Shown here one piece after another: positions 7,861-16,700 of a stretch of 29,392 nt of DNA. The notes under the pieces were generated by a model, which saw only the letters and a list, made by a program, of their open reading frames with translations, searched no databases and was not told the DNA's origin. Positions within the stretch are counted from its first letter, which is position 1. Every line of letters starts with the position of its first letter. Source of the DNA: Candidatus Bathycorpusculum fermentans (GTDB lineage: Archaea; Thermoproteota; Bathyarchaeia; Bathyarchaeales; Bathycorpusculaceae). The position numbers and the translations under genes are program-made. The stretch spans positions 1 through 29,392 of the forward strand of contig WRGM01000170.1 of the NCBI GenBank assembly GCA_009787175.1, written 5' to 3'.

Positions 7861-8961
7861 ATGAAAGCAAATTTTGATGTTATACTCGCTTATAATAAAC
7901 CACGGGCAGAGGCTTTTCTGTCGGATATTGAGGGTAAGAATCCTCTTTTTATTGCAACTATTGCTACTACTGAGACAGGTAAAATTCCGGGTTTGTCAGC
8001 TGCGGGGCAGAATCCTGATTTTACGGATTTTACGCCGCCTGCGGATGCTGAGCTTCTTCTTTTAGGTAAATGTAAATCTATACAAGGTGTTCCTATAACA
8101 CCTGATGGTATCCCAACTCCTGGCTTAATTTCTATGTCAGCGTTAAGACTTGCTGATATTCCTGTAGTAATTGCAAATGCAGGCTGTAAGGTTAAGCCTC
8201 AGGTTCCGTTTATTGATTTAGGTGGTAATTCGGGGCGTGATATTCGAACGGGTAGTTCTGTTGATAATGTTGAAGAAGTTATTGAGCGTGCCAAAGTTGC
8301 TGGTAAGCAATTTGCGAAAACTTCGGGTTATCTTGTTATAAGTGAAAGTATTCCTGGTGGAACTACAACGGCGCTTGGTCTGCTTTCTGCTTTGGGTATA
8401 AATGCCGCCGGAAAAGTGAGTAGTACTCTGTCTTTGAATCCTCATAATCTGAAAGTTGATGTGGTTCAAGCTGGTTTGAGGGCTGCTGGCGAAAAATTTG
8501 GTAGTCTAAATAGTAATCCACTAAAGGCAGTTAGTTGTGTGGGTGATCCAATGATGCCTGCCTTAGCCGGCTTAGTTATAGGTGCAGCAAAACATGTGCC
8601 CGTGTTAATGGCCGGTGGGACTCAGATGACTGCTGTTTTAGCTCTAATTAACGCTTTAAATCCTGAAGCCCTCTGCAATGTTGCGATTGGTACGACGCGT
8701 TGGGTAATTAATGATGTGTCCTCAGATATTAGGGGTATAGTGTGTCAGTTTTGTGATGTTCCAATTTTGGCGGCTGATTTAAACTTTGGTGACTCTGTGT
8801 ATCCTGGTCTTAAGGTGTATGAGACTGGTCTTGTTAAGGAGGGGGTTGGGGCTGGTGGGGCTTCTATTGCGGCTATGGTGAAAATGGGTGGCGCGGTGAA
8901 TAAGAATTTGCTTCTTAAGGCGATTGAGCGTAATTATTCGGTATTAATGTCAATGAAGTGA
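7861..8961 (+). CDS. cobT: Archaeal CobT-like nicotinate-nucleotide-dimethylbenzimidazole phosphoribosyltransferase
   Basis: This is the archaeal form of the enzyme that transfers phosphoribose from nicotinate mononucleotide to the lower-ligand base, giving the alpha-riboside phosphate used by CobS. The 366 aa sequence shows the archaeal family pattern: LLLGKCKSIQGVPITPDG near residues 65-82, a glycine-rich ESIPGGTTTALGLL, and VGDPMMPALAGLVIGAAKHVPVLMAGGTQM in the second half. The last motif is shared with bacterial CobT. GAGG overlapping the stop of the upstream gene lies eight bases before the ATG, so the pair is translated together. The actual base used (dimethylbenzimidazole or another) cannot be read from the sequence. 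Confidence 0.87.
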   Translation: MKANFDVILAYNKPRAEAFLSDIEGKNPLFIATIATTETGKIPGLSAAGQNPDFTDFTPPADAELLLLGKCKSIQGVPITPDGIPTPGLISMSALRLADIPVVIANAGCKVKPQVPFIDLGGNSGRDIRTGSSVDNVEEVIERAKVAGKQFAKTSGYLVISESIPGGTTTALGLLSALGINAAGKVSSTLSLNPHNLKVDVVQAGLRAAGEKFGSLNSNPLKAVSCVGDPMMPALAGLVIGAAKHVPVLMAGGTQMTAVLALINALNPEALCNVAIGTTRWVINDVSSDIRGIVCQFCDVPILAADLNFGDSVYPGLKVYETGLVKEGVGAGGASIAAMVKMGGAVNKNLLLKAIERNYSVLMSMK

Positions 8962-8967
8962 CTCTGT

Positions 8968-9726
8968 TTGGTAGTTAGAGAACTTAGGAATCTTTTTTCT
9001 TTTCTTACGGTTTTGCCAGTTAAAATGGACAATAGCATGTTATCTGATTGTGCGCGTTACATGTTTATTTTTCCCTTAATTGGTGCCTTCATTGGTCTAG
9101 TTGCGGGTGCTTTTGGTTGGCTGGTTTCTTTTGTTCTTCCCGGTATTGTTGTTGGCGGCTTAGTAACTGCCGTATTGCTATGGCTTACTGGTCTTCATCA
9201 TACTGACGGTTTACTTGATTTCGGTGATGGCGTTATGGTTCACGGTACTGCGGAGCGTAAAATTGAGGTTATGCATGATCAACTTACCGGGGCAGGTGGT
9301 TTGTCTCTTGGAATTTTAACAATGTTAATTACTGCTTTAGCCATAGGTCAGATTGATGCCGGTATCCTCTTTCCAGCCATAATTGTTATTGAGGTGTCTG
9401 CAAAGTTTTCAATGGTAGTTATGGCTAGGGCAGGAAAGGCGGTACATGAGGGTATGAATACTTCTTTTCTCTCATTCATGCATGGCTCACACGGTACTGC
9501 ACGACTATTACTAGGTCTCTTAATCTCCCTAGCAATTGCCCTTCCTCTCCTACATTGGGTAGGCGCACTAGTAATCCTTGCAGGTGTTCTAACCAGTTTA
9601 GTAATGACGTTTATTGCGCATAGGAATTTTAACGGTGTAACAGGCGATGTTTTCGGTGCTACAAACGAGCTAGCCCGTCTAGGCTCCCTAATTGCTCTAC
9701 TGGTGGTGATCTCATGGATGGTATAA
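8968..9726 (+). CDS. cobS: Adenosylcobinamide-GDP ribazoletransferase
   Basis: CobS joins GDP-cobinamide and the alpha-riboside (phosphate) in the membrane, the last joining step of the nucleotide loop. The 252 aa protein is very hydrophobic, with about six membrane segments, and shows FSFLTVLPV at the N terminus, GLHHTDGLLDFGDGVM near residue 75 (the family HxDG-type acidic motif) and TGDVFGATNELARL near 230. The start is a TTG at 8968: an in-frame stop (8959-8961 region) rules out anything further upstream. It begins six bases after cobT and overlaps cobY by 13 bases. Codon style changes from G/T-rich to A/C-rich around 9480, inside the gene. Confidence 0.92.
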   Translation: MVVRELRNLFSFLTVLPVKMDNSMLSDCARYMFIFPLIGAFIGLVAGAFGWLVSFVLPGIVVGGLVTAVLLWLTGLHHTDGLLDFGDGVMVHGTAERKIEVMHDQLTGAGGLSLGILTMLITALAIGQIDAGILFPAIIVIEVSAKFSMVVMARAGKAVHEGMNTSFLSFMHGSHGTARLLLGLLISLAIALPLLHWVGALVILAGVLTSLVMTFIAHRNFNGVTGDVFGATNELARLGSLIALLVVISWMV

Positions 9727-10349
9727 CTGTATTAATCATGGCTGGCGGCAAGGGCACACGTATGGGCTTAACTGTTGAAAAACCCATGCTTCCCTTTCTA
9801 GGTAAACCCCTAATCGACTACGTCATAGCCGCAGTTACGCAAGCTAAATGCGTCACCGCTTTCTATGTAGTAACAAGTGATAATACCCCTAACACTGAAC
9901 AGCACTGTAAAGATATGAACTGGCAAACCATACACACAGACGCCAAAGGCTATCATGCTGATCTAAAACAGGCTGCTCGCATAACAAATTTAACCGGATC
10001 AGTTTTAACCATGCCCTCTGATGTACCCGCAATAACAGGCGCTTTTCTCGACAAAGTAGTCTGCGAATTTGAACAATGCCAAAAAGATTTTCTAGCTGTC
10101 TTCGTACCCATACAAAAACGTCTCGATTTAGGCTTATCAATTTCCAGCACAGATGAATACAAAGGCGTATGGTATGCAGTATCAGGAATTAACATAATAA
10201 ACGGAACACTCATACAAAAAACTGGCAAAATCGAAACCAGCGCCCTAATAACAGAAGAAACAGAAGTGCTCCTAAACATTAACACACTCAAAGACGTAGA
10301 AATCGCCCAAAAAATCATAAACACAACTATCACTCGCCCACCTGCATAA
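9714..10349 (+). CDS. cobY: Adenosylcobinamide-phosphate guanylyltransferase (archaeal CobY type)
   Basis: CobY uses GTP to convert adenosylcobinamide phosphate to the GDP form that CobS accepts. It replaces the bacterial kinase/guanylyltransferase CobU in archaea. The 211 aa protein has the nucleotidyltransferase signature LIMAGGKGTRMG and KPMLPFLGKPLIDYV at residues 7-35, and the acidic metal site in LTMPSDVPAI. The start lies inside the end of cobS, with GGTGGTGATC as a weak ribosome site, so the two are probably translationally coupled. Codons are strongly A/C-ending. Confidence 0.9.
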   Translation: MDGITVLIMAGGKGTRMGLTVEKPMLPFLGKPLIDYVIAAVTQAKCVTAFYVVTSDNTPNTEQHCKDMNWQTIHTDAKGYHADLKQAARITNLTGSVLTMPSDVPAITGAFLDKVVCEFEQCQKDFLAVFVPIQKRLDLGLSISSTDEYKGVWYAVSGINIINGTLIQKTGKIETSALITEETEVLLNINTLKDVEIAQKIINTTITRPPA

Positions 10350-10456
10350 CCCCCTCTTTTCACACTACAACCTCTGCTCCATGAAGTAGTATTTTTGCAA
10401 ATTTAACGATAGAATTAAATTTTCCCAAACTACATTTAACCTCCCTGAGGATATAG

Positions 10457-11449
10457 ATGATAGCCGCTCTACTGGCAATTTCCGCACTCATGCTAGCCAT
10501 ACTTTTAGATTTAATTATCGGCGACCCTTCACCTTGGAAACCCTGGAAACGCATTTACAATCTACATCCCATAGTATGGCTAGGGCAATTAACAAAAAAA
10601 CTTGAACCCCATTTCAAAACACAAAACGCCACCCTCGAAAAATTCAACGGCATATTACTCGCCCTAATAATCATTGGAATAATAACAATTCCAACATACA
10701 TAGGCATACATTATCTCTATATCTTCTTTGGAGCAATCGCCTATCTAATTATAGCGTTAGTGCTTTTCAAACTTACCATCTGTATAAAACTTGAAACTGA
10801 CGGCGCAATTGCAGTGGCAAAAGCTCTTGAAGTAAACGATCTTGTTGAAGCAAAAAAATATGCACATTTTAGCCGTCGCGATTCGACAAACCTTTCAGGA
10901 CCACAAATAGGCTCTGCTGTCATAGAGTCCATGGTTGAAAATTTGACGGACTTTAAATTATCACCTTTTATTTATTACGCATTTTTTGGTTTACCGGGCG
11001 CTGTAGCTTTTCGAGCTATAAACACTCTTGACGGCATGGTCGGTTTCAAAGATAATGAGCATATTAATACAGGTTGGTTTTCGGCAAATCTTGACAATAT
11101 TGTCAACTATATACCCTCACGCTTCACAGCGGTGCTTATGATTATCTCCGCTGCACTTTTAGGATATGATTACAAAGCTGCTTGGCAAATTGCTAAACGT
11201 GACCATACACGTGTTCAAAGCCGAAATCATGGTTGGCAAATGGCTGCGATTGCAGGTGCTTTGCATATTCAATTGGAGAAGCCTGGAAGATATACAGTAG
11301 GTGACCCTTTGGAAGTTATAACTCATGATAAAATTTTAAAATCCCTAAATGTGCGTGACTTATCCATTGTGTTATGTATCCTTATAGTAATACCCGTCAT
11401 AATTATAATAGGGCTCTATTTGCCGTGGCTTTGGGGACTGCCTTTATAG
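10457..11449 (+). CDS. cbiB: Adenosylcobinamide-phosphate synthase CbiB
   Basis: CbiB attaches (R)-1-aminopropan-2-ol phosphate to adenosylcobyric acid at the membrane. The 330 aa sequence has LDLIIGDPSPWKPW with HPIVWLGQL near the N terminus, SRRDSTNLSGPQIGSAVIES, VENLTDFKLSPFIYYAFFG, FRAINTLDGMVGF, and AAIAGALHIQLEKPGRYTVGDP, all family landmarks. Several membrane spans are visible at both ends. GAGG at 10445-10448 sits eight bases before the ATG. A 107-base gap separates it from cobY and carries weak TATA-like sequence, so it may be transcribed with or apart from the upstream genes. Confidence 0.93.
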   Translation: MIAALLAISALMLAILLDLIIGDPSPWKPWKRIYNLHPIVWLGQLTKKLEPHFKTQNATLEKFNGILLALIIIGIITIPTYIGIHYLYIFFGAIAYLIIALVLFKLTICIKLETDGAIAVAKALEVNDLVEAKKYAHFSRRDSTNLSGPQIGSAVIESMVENLTDFKLSPFIYYAFFGLPGAVAFRAINTLDGMVGFKDNEHINTGWFSANLDNIVNYIPSRFTAVLMIISAALLGYDYKAAWQIAKRDHTRVQSRNHGWQMAAIAGALHIQLEKPGRYTVGDPLEVITHDKILKSLNVRDLSIVLCILIVIPVIIIIGLYLPWLWGLPL

Positions 11450-11555
11450 TTGTTTCCTGATAAATATTTAGACAAGGGTTTAACTGGTTTTTTCGAAAAC
11501 TTTAAACATTTGGCGCTCTGTATTTGCGATGGATACATAGTAGGGAAGAGATAAA

Positions 11556-12944
11556 ATGGGGCTTCATGTAACTCTTGTAAATCCGCCATATAGAACTAGA
11601 CCTCACCAGCATCCTCCGTTTCCACCGTTAGGTATAGGTTACTTAGCAGCGGTGTTGGAAAAAAACGATTTTAGTGTAGAGGTTATTGATTGTCAGGCTT
11701 CTAGATATACTTATGATGATTATAAGCGTGAAATAGCTAAACGCGAAATTGATGTTATAGGTGTAACTGCTCCAACAAGGCTGTATAATTCTGCTAAAGA
11801 AATCCTCAAAATCAGTAAAAAAGTTCACCCTAACGCTGTAACAATGCTTGGTGGTGCGCATGTGACTTTTTGGAATGAAAAAGCGCTTCAAGAATGCCCC
11901 CAGCTTGACGTTGTTGTGCGCAAAGAGGGTGAGTACACACTTTTAGAGCTTGCTGAGCGGTTAGAGGCAAATAAGGATATAAGTGATGTGGCTGGAACGA
12001 CACAGCGAAAAGATGATGGCTTTATTTTTAATGTTGATAGGCCCTATATTGAAAATTTAGATGAGCTGCCTTTCCCTGCTAGGCACCTTTGGGATCTTGA
12101 TGCAATTAGGCAGCAGGAAGACATGTTTTATCTAATTACAACTCGTGGTTGTACTGCTTGGTGCAACTTTTGCGCTGCAGTTCGCATGTTTGGACAAAGG
12201 TATCGTGTGCGTAGTATACAAAATGTTGTTGATGAACTTGAATTTTTAAACAAAACATACACTGCGGAAAATTTTACTTTCTGTGATGATGCCTTCACAG
12301 TGGACATGAAACGCACTGAAGCTTTATGCGAAGAAATCCTCCGCCGTAATTTGAAGATTAAATGGAATATGGGTACACGTGTTGACAGAGTTAGCAAAGG
12401 ATTACTTCAAAAAATGAAAAACGCCGGCTGTGTTTCAATGTGGTGTGGTCTTGAGTCAGGAACACAGGAAGTGCTAAATGGTATGCATAAGGGAATTTCA
12501 ACTGACCAGACAAGAAAGGCACTAAGCTGGGTTAGAGAATTAGGATTAAAACCAACACCCAATGTATTACTAGGCTATCCAGGTGAAACCATGGAATCCG
12601 CTTTAAAATCAATAAAATTCGCTGAAGAAGTAAGCCCAGACGAAATAGCCTACTACAACATAGCTACACCCTACCCTGGAACACCAATGTATGACGAAGT
12701 AATGAAAAACGGCTGGATACGAAACACAAATTTTGACGATTACGATGCCACACAACCAATTTTTGAAACCCCACAACTTAGCCTACACGACCTACAAGAA
12801 CTCTATGACTACGCATTCAAAAGCTTCTACACACGCCCCGGCTATGTCCTACGTATGTGGCGAAAAGGCTTCAGCTCAGGATACGCCGCAACAAAACGCT
12901 ATATCTGCTTCAAACGCAAAAAAACCTCAATAAAAACCAAATAA
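11556..12944 (+). CDS. B12-binding-domain radical SAM protein
   Basis: The N-terminal 140 residues read as a Rossmann-like cobalamin-binding domain (VTLVNPPYR, PPLGIGYLAAVLE, VEVIDCQ, VIGVTAPT, TMLGGAHVTF). They lack the DxHxxG motif, as in many class B radical SAM enzymes that bind cobalamin base-off/His-off. The radical SAM core follows, with TTRGCTAWCNFC (CxxxCxxC) near residue 200 and GLESGTQEVLNGMHKG later. Relatives include methyltransferases and ring-forming enzymes such as BchE, but the substrate is unknown. It lies 107 bases after the cobalamin genes, which fits a cobalamin user. Codon style changes from mixed or G/T-rich to A/C-rich near 12530. GGGAAGAG precedes the ATG. Length 462 aa. 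Confidence 0.87.
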   Translation: MGLHVTLVNPPYRTRPHQHPPFPPLGIGYLAAVLEKNDFSVEVIDCQASRYTYDDYKREIAKREIDVIGVTAPTRLYNSAKEILKISKKVHPNAVTMLGGAHVTFWNEKALQECPQLDVVVRKEGEYTLLELAERLEANKDISDVAGTTQRKDDGFIFNVDRPYIENLDELPFPARHLWDLDAIRQQEDMFYLITTRGCTAWCNFCAAVRMFGQRYRVRSIQNVVDELEFLNKTYTAENFTFCDDAFTVDMKRTEALCEEILRRNLKIKWNMGTRVDRVSKGLLQKMKNAGCVSMWCGLESGTQEVLNGMHKGISTDQTRKALSWVRELGLKPTPNVLLGYPGETMESALKSIKFAEEVSPDEIAYYNIATPYPGTPMYDEVMKNGWIRNTNFDDYDATQPIFETPQLSLHDLQELYDYAFKSFYTRPGYVLRMWRKGFSSGYAATKRYICFKRKKTSIKTK

Positions 12945-12946
12945 CC

Positions 12947-12965
12947 CTTATTTTTACGAAATAAG
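12947..12965 (+). terminator. Hairpin between convergent genes
   Basis: CTTATTT (12947-12953) pairs perfectly with AAATAAG (12959-12965) around a five-base loop, three bases after the stop of the radical SAM gene. On the other strand, long T runs read from 13005 down to 12985 follow the stop of the membrane protein. Together they form a short two-way termination zone. Confidence 0.5.
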
Positions 12966-13016
12966 CCTTTTAAAACTTGAGATATTTAGAAATAAAAAAA
13001 AAGAAAAGTGGTTGTT

Positions 13017-13730
13017 TTAGTATTGCTTTCTCGCGGATAAACCGTACCAGGACATAACTTTTGCAAGTATCGGCACGATTACACCTAAGGCAATGCTTGG
13101 TACAAAGGATATAAAGAGTGCATACCACAATGGACCATTCCACATATCTACAGACATCTGTCTTGATGGCTCTAGCGCGTATTGATTGTTCATGAATAGC
13201 TGTATTAGTGTAGTCGTAAGTGACGCAGTTAAGCCTGCTCCGAGCATTCGTTTAAAGTTCGTTGATCCTCCACTTAATGCGCCTGCCATATAACCAATGA
13301 TTACTGCATTGACTAAGTAGAATAGCATTGCCATGTCACCGAAGAAGTTGTATTGCATGCCATACATTACATACAATACGCTAGAATTACCTGCAACTGC
13401 TAAATAGTATATTCCACCCATGATGAAACCGGCTGCGCCACCTGCCCATTTGTTCCATGCGAGACCAAGGACTAGCGGTATGCCTAGTACAATCATCTGG
13501 GAAAAGCCTTGTGTTAGAATTACAGCGATTGTTACGCCGATACCTTCATCACTGCCAAGTACAGCGTATGCGCCAGTGGGGTTAACGTAGACTGCGAGTA
13601 CAAATATGAGCAACACAAGAATCATTGGTACGATAAAGCCGTAGAGAATGTCTGATAGTTTAAATCTTTCTGACTCCAAAGTTTTCACTTTCTTTAATAT
13701 TACTTTTAATGAATAATAACCTTTAGGCAT
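13017..13730 (-). CDS. Multipass membrane protein of unknown function
   Basis: I do not recognise the family. The protein (237 aa from the ATG at 13730) has a basic N terminus (KKVKTLESERFK) and about six hydrophobic segments: LYGFIVPMILVLLIFVLAVY, a segment around VLTQGFSQMIVLGIPLVLG, a glycine-rich one around AGGAAGFIMGG, then one around YLVNAVIIGYMAGAL, one around AGLTASLTTTLIQLF, and a last one around FISFVPSIALGVIVPILA. A small transporter component is possible but not shown. A longer reading from a TTG at 13772 is open; GAAGGAT upstream of 13730 is rather far from the ATG, so the start is unsure. It follows the amidohydrolase by 33-75 bases on the same strand and is probably cotranscribed with it. 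Confidence 0.75.
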   Translation of the reverse strand: MPKGYYSLKVILKKVKTLESERFKLSDILYGFIVPMILVLLIFVLAVYVNPTGAYAVLGSDEGIGVTIAVILTQGFSQMIVLGIPLVLGLAWNKWAGGAAGFIMGGIYYLAVAGNSSVLYVMYGMQYNFFGDMAMLFYLVNAVIIGYMAGALSGGSTNFKRMLGAGLTASLTTTLIQLFMNNQYALEPSRQMSVDMWNGPLWYALFISFVPSIALGVIVPILAKVMSWYGLSARKQY

Positions 13731-13805
13731 CTTAATAAATTTAATCCTTCTCACTTGAACTGAGCTTGACAAATTAACATAAAAAATCCGCTAAGACAGC
13801 CTTGT

Positions 13806-15353
13806 CTACTTTTTAGAACAGTAAACAACACCGTTAGAAACTGTAAAATGCACAGAAATATTCACTATATCTTCAACTGCGACAGATATTGGGTCGTTTG
13901 ATAAAACAACTAGATCAGCAAATTTGTTCTGCTCAATAGACCCTCTATCCACAAATTCTAAAGATGATTGTGCTGCCATCACAGTATACATCTGTAAAGC
14001 CTCAAAAACAGATACTCTCTGTAAACCTTCCCGTTTAACTGCCGCTTCAACACCTCGCAGTGGACTCAAAGGTTCCATTGGACAATCAGAACCCGCAGAA
14101 ACCAAAACGCTACTATCGAGTAGTTCTTTTATAGGAAACAACCAGCGCACTCTTTTTTCACCTAACCGCTTCTCCGCTGACCAAACAGAAAACTCGGAAG
14201 CAACAACACAAGGTTGAACTGACACTGAAACATCCAATTTTTTTATATGACACAATAATTGCTGATTTAAAACCGCCGCTTGCTCTATACGTGGGCGCGG
14301 AACCATGGAATTTCTACTAGTATGCTGTATTATGCTTAATGCCTCATGGACAGCTTTATCTCCAACAGCATGAATAATAAGCTGTAAGCCTGCATTTTGA
14401 ATTTTATCTGCAAGCGCAACTTCTTCATTTTGCTGACAGAGGAGCTTTCCCTGCTCTGCTAATGCATCACTATAGGATTCACATAACGCTGCCGTTCTGG
14501 ATGCTAAATAGCCGTCTACAAAAATTGTTGCTCCGCCAAGCTTGAAGTGGTCATTTTCAAGATGCTTTAACTGTTGCAGTGACACATCCAACAAATTTGT
14601 TGGTATAATCAAATAAACTCTTAAAGGTAAACCACCTATCTCAACTAGTTTTTGAATTATTGATAATTCTACCTCTGAAAGCACAATCCAATGAACACTT
14701 GTTATACCCGCTTGAACAATTTTTTCCAACGCTAACTCTGTAGCTTTATAAAGTTCCTGTTGAGCGGGCTCTGGAATAACATCCCATACAAGATTCGTAG
14801 CCTGATCGCGCAGAATCCCAGTTGGTTTACCCATTGTATCTCTTTCTATACCCGAATCATTTTGCTGACCTATTTTAGCCATTTCAAGGGCTCTACTGTT
14901 AACAATACATGTCTGTCCTGACTGGCAATAGAACACTACAGGATTATCAGGTGCTACAGTATCCAATTCTTGACAAGTCGGTAAACGCTTCTCCAAAAGT
15001 CCATCAGAATTTAACGCTCTACCCAAAATCCATCCATCAATAGTAACACCTTTTATACGCTCAGCTAATCGCATTTGAATTTCTTTAATCGAAGACACAC
15101 TTTGCAGATCTAACCAAGTTAACATTCTACCATAATCAACAACATGTACATGTGTATCAATGAACCCTGGCATTACCGTTTTGCCATCAAGATGAATTAC
15201 ACGAGTTTTTTCATTGATATACTGTTTAATTTTCTGATTGTTGCCAACCTGAGCAATTCTATTACCTTTAACGGCTATAGCTTGTACTGATGGCATTTTA
15301 GGATTCATTGTTATGATATTTCCGTCAAGTAAAACCAGATCTGCATGCGCCAT
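13806..15353 (-). CDS. Amidohydrolase family protein (YtcJ-like, amidohydrolase 3)
   Basis: A metal-dependent hydrolase with a TIM-barrel core and a small beta domain. The family pattern is clear: NIITMNPKMPSVQAIAVKGNRI, the metal-binding MPGFIDTHVHV near residue 65, IIHAVGDKAVHEAL, PRIEQAAVL, SAGSDCPMEPLSPLRGVEAAV near 425, and ADLVVLSNDP near the end. YtcJ-like enzymes act on amides or cyclic ureides, and the substrate here is unknown. The start at 15353 gives 515 aa; GGAG eight bases upstream and the family N terminus (ADLVLLDGN) support it over an in-frame ATG at 15476, whose extra 41 residues are promoter sequence read through. Upstream it is divergent from a SPASM radical SAM gene. Confidence 0.88.
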   Translation of the reverse strand: MAHADLVLLDGNIITMNPKMPSVQAIAVKGNRIAQVGNNQKIKQYINEKTRVIHLDGKTVMPGFIDTHVHVVDYGRMLTWLDLQSVSSIKEIQMRLAERIKGVTIDGWILGRALNSDGLLEKRLPTCQELDTVAPDNPVVFYCQSGQTCIVNSRALEMAKIGQQNDSGIERDTMGKPTGILRDQATNLVWDVIPEPAQQELYKATELALEKIVQAGITSVHWIVLSEVELSIIQKLVEIGGLPLRVYLIIPTNLLDVSLQQLKHLENDHFKLGGATIFVDGYLASRTAALCESYSDALAEQGKLLCQQNEEVALADKIQNAGLQLIIHAVGDKAVHEALSIIQHTSRNSMVPRPRIEQAAVLNQQLLCHIKKLDVSVSVQPCVVASEFSVWSAEKRLGEKRVRWLFPIKELLDSSVLVSAGSDCPMEPLSPLRGVEAAVKREGLQRVSVFEALQMYTVMAAQSSLEFVDRGSIEQNKFADLVVLSNDPISVAVEDIVNISVHFTVSNGVVYCSKK

Positions 15354-15400
15354 GTAATTATCTCCACTGTTGTATGTTACTGATAATTTATTGCTTATCA

Positions 15401-15409
15401 ATATAACTT
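15401..15409 (-). promoter_or_regulatory. TATA box of the amidohydrolase operon
   Basis: Read on the minus strand, AAGTTATAT lies about 50 bases before the ATG at 15353. It would start the transcript near 15377, leaving a leader of about 24 bases that contains the GGAG ribosome site. The divergent radical SAM gene has a TATA-like GATAAAAC at 15460-15467 and a GAGG at 15485-15488. Confidence 0.5.
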
Positions 15410-15497
15410 TTTTAAAAAACAGTTTTATTTCAAAAATCTTTTTTAGGAACAGCATTCTAGATAAAACTGTTAACATGTAATATAGAGGCAGTTTTGT

Positions 15498-16586
15498 ATG
15501 GCAAAAAAAGGTCCTTTAATGATGACTTCTTGGAGAACAACTGGCGCTTGTAATGCACGCTGCAGATATTGTAACGTAGATGCAACAGGTAAAAAAGCTG
15601 ATCGAGAATTAACCACTCAAGAAGCCTTAGCTTTGGTTGACAAAGTCTACGATTTTGGAGTTAGCTGGTTTGGTCTCAAAGGCGGCGAGCCGCTTATGCG
15701 AAAGGACATATTTGAAATAGTTGCATACGCAAAAAGTAAAGGACTAAATGTATGTCTCTTAACTAACGGTTGCTTTGTTGATGGGGAAATATATGATAAT
15801 ATTGTTAAACATCAAGTTTGGGGTTCTGTAAGTATAGATGGACCAGAAGAAATCAACGATCAACTTAGAGGGAAGGGTTCATATCAAAAAGCGTTGGCTG
15901 CAATTGAAAAGCTTTCTGCGGGAAAAATACTTAATGGTCTTGCTGCTGCTATAACTTCAATAAATTATACCAATTTGGATCATGTTTGTGAGCTTGCTGA
16001 GAAATATCATGCTAATTTTGTCTGGTTTAATCATCTAGTGCCTAGTGGGCGGGCAAAGGATCAAGTGGATGATTTAAGTCCTACGCCAGAGCAGCTTGAG
16101 GAGGCGTTAAATCGTATATGGGATTTATCAGTTAAATATGAAGGTAAATTTGATATTCATGTGCATTGTCCGCATTTTGCTCGTGTTGTAAAGCAGCGTA
16201 ATATACCTAATTTTGATGAGTGGTATGAGCGCAAGTTTCATGGTAAATGTACCTATTTCGCTTTTGGTGGCTATATCAGTATTATTGAAAATGGTAATTT
16301 AATTCCATGTTTCTATACTGATCTTCGTCCTATGGAACCTATGAATATAGGAAACATTCGTGATGATAAGTCTCTGTTGCAGGTATGGGAGGAAATGAAG
16401 GTTTCACCATACTACAGTAGTTTTCGTGATAGAGCTATTCTAAAAGGTAAATGTGGTGTCTGTGAGTACAGAGAAATTTGTGGTGGTTGTAGGAATCGTG
16501 CGTATGCTTTAACAGGTGATATTTATGGTCAGGATGATGCTTGTGCATACGTACCTCAAGTGATGCGTGAAAGCTCAAAAACGTAA
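15498..16586 (+). CDS. Radical SAM protein with SPASM domain
   Basis: The N terminus carries TGACNARCRYCNVD (CxxxCxxC, radical SAM cluster) near residues 16-28, followed by GLKGGEPLMRKD and VSIDGPEEIND. The C terminus has CGVCEYREICGGCRNRAY with a later DDACAY cysteine, the SPASM pattern for auxiliary iron-sulfur clusters, plus HGKCTYFAFGG and IPCFYTD. SPASM enzymes modify peptides or mature cofactors and include PqqE-like, AhbC/AhbD-like and sactipeptide enzymes. No short precursor peptide gene is visible beside it, so the substrate cannot be named. GAGG lies nine bases before the ATG. Length 362 aa. It is divergent from the amidohydrolase, with about 144 bases between their starts. Confidence 0.87.
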   Translation: MAKKGPLMMTSWRTTGACNARCRYCNVDATGKKADRELTTQEALALVDKVYDFGVSWFGLKGGEPLMRKDIFEIVAYAKSKGLNVCLLTNGCFVDGEIYDNIVKHQVWGSVSIDGPEEINDQLRGKGSYQKALAAIEKLSAGKILNGLAAAITSINYTNLDHVCELAEKYHANFVWFNHLVPSGRAKDQVDDLSPTPEQLEEALNRIWDLSVKYEGKFDIHVHCPHFARVVKQRNIPNFDEWYERKFHGKCTYFAFGGYISIIENGNLIPCFYTDLRPMEPMNIGNIRDDKSLLQVWEEMKVSPYYSSFRDRAILKGKCGVCEYREICGGCRNRAYALTGDIYGQDDACAYVPQVMRESSKT

Positions 16587-16700
16587 AAGAAACAATAAAC
16601 TGTTTTCTTTATTTTTCTATTTTGTGCATATCTTTTTATTTAGTAATTTCCCTTTATTGGTGAAAAGCTTAGTGTATTATTCTAAAAAGGGTTAGATGGT

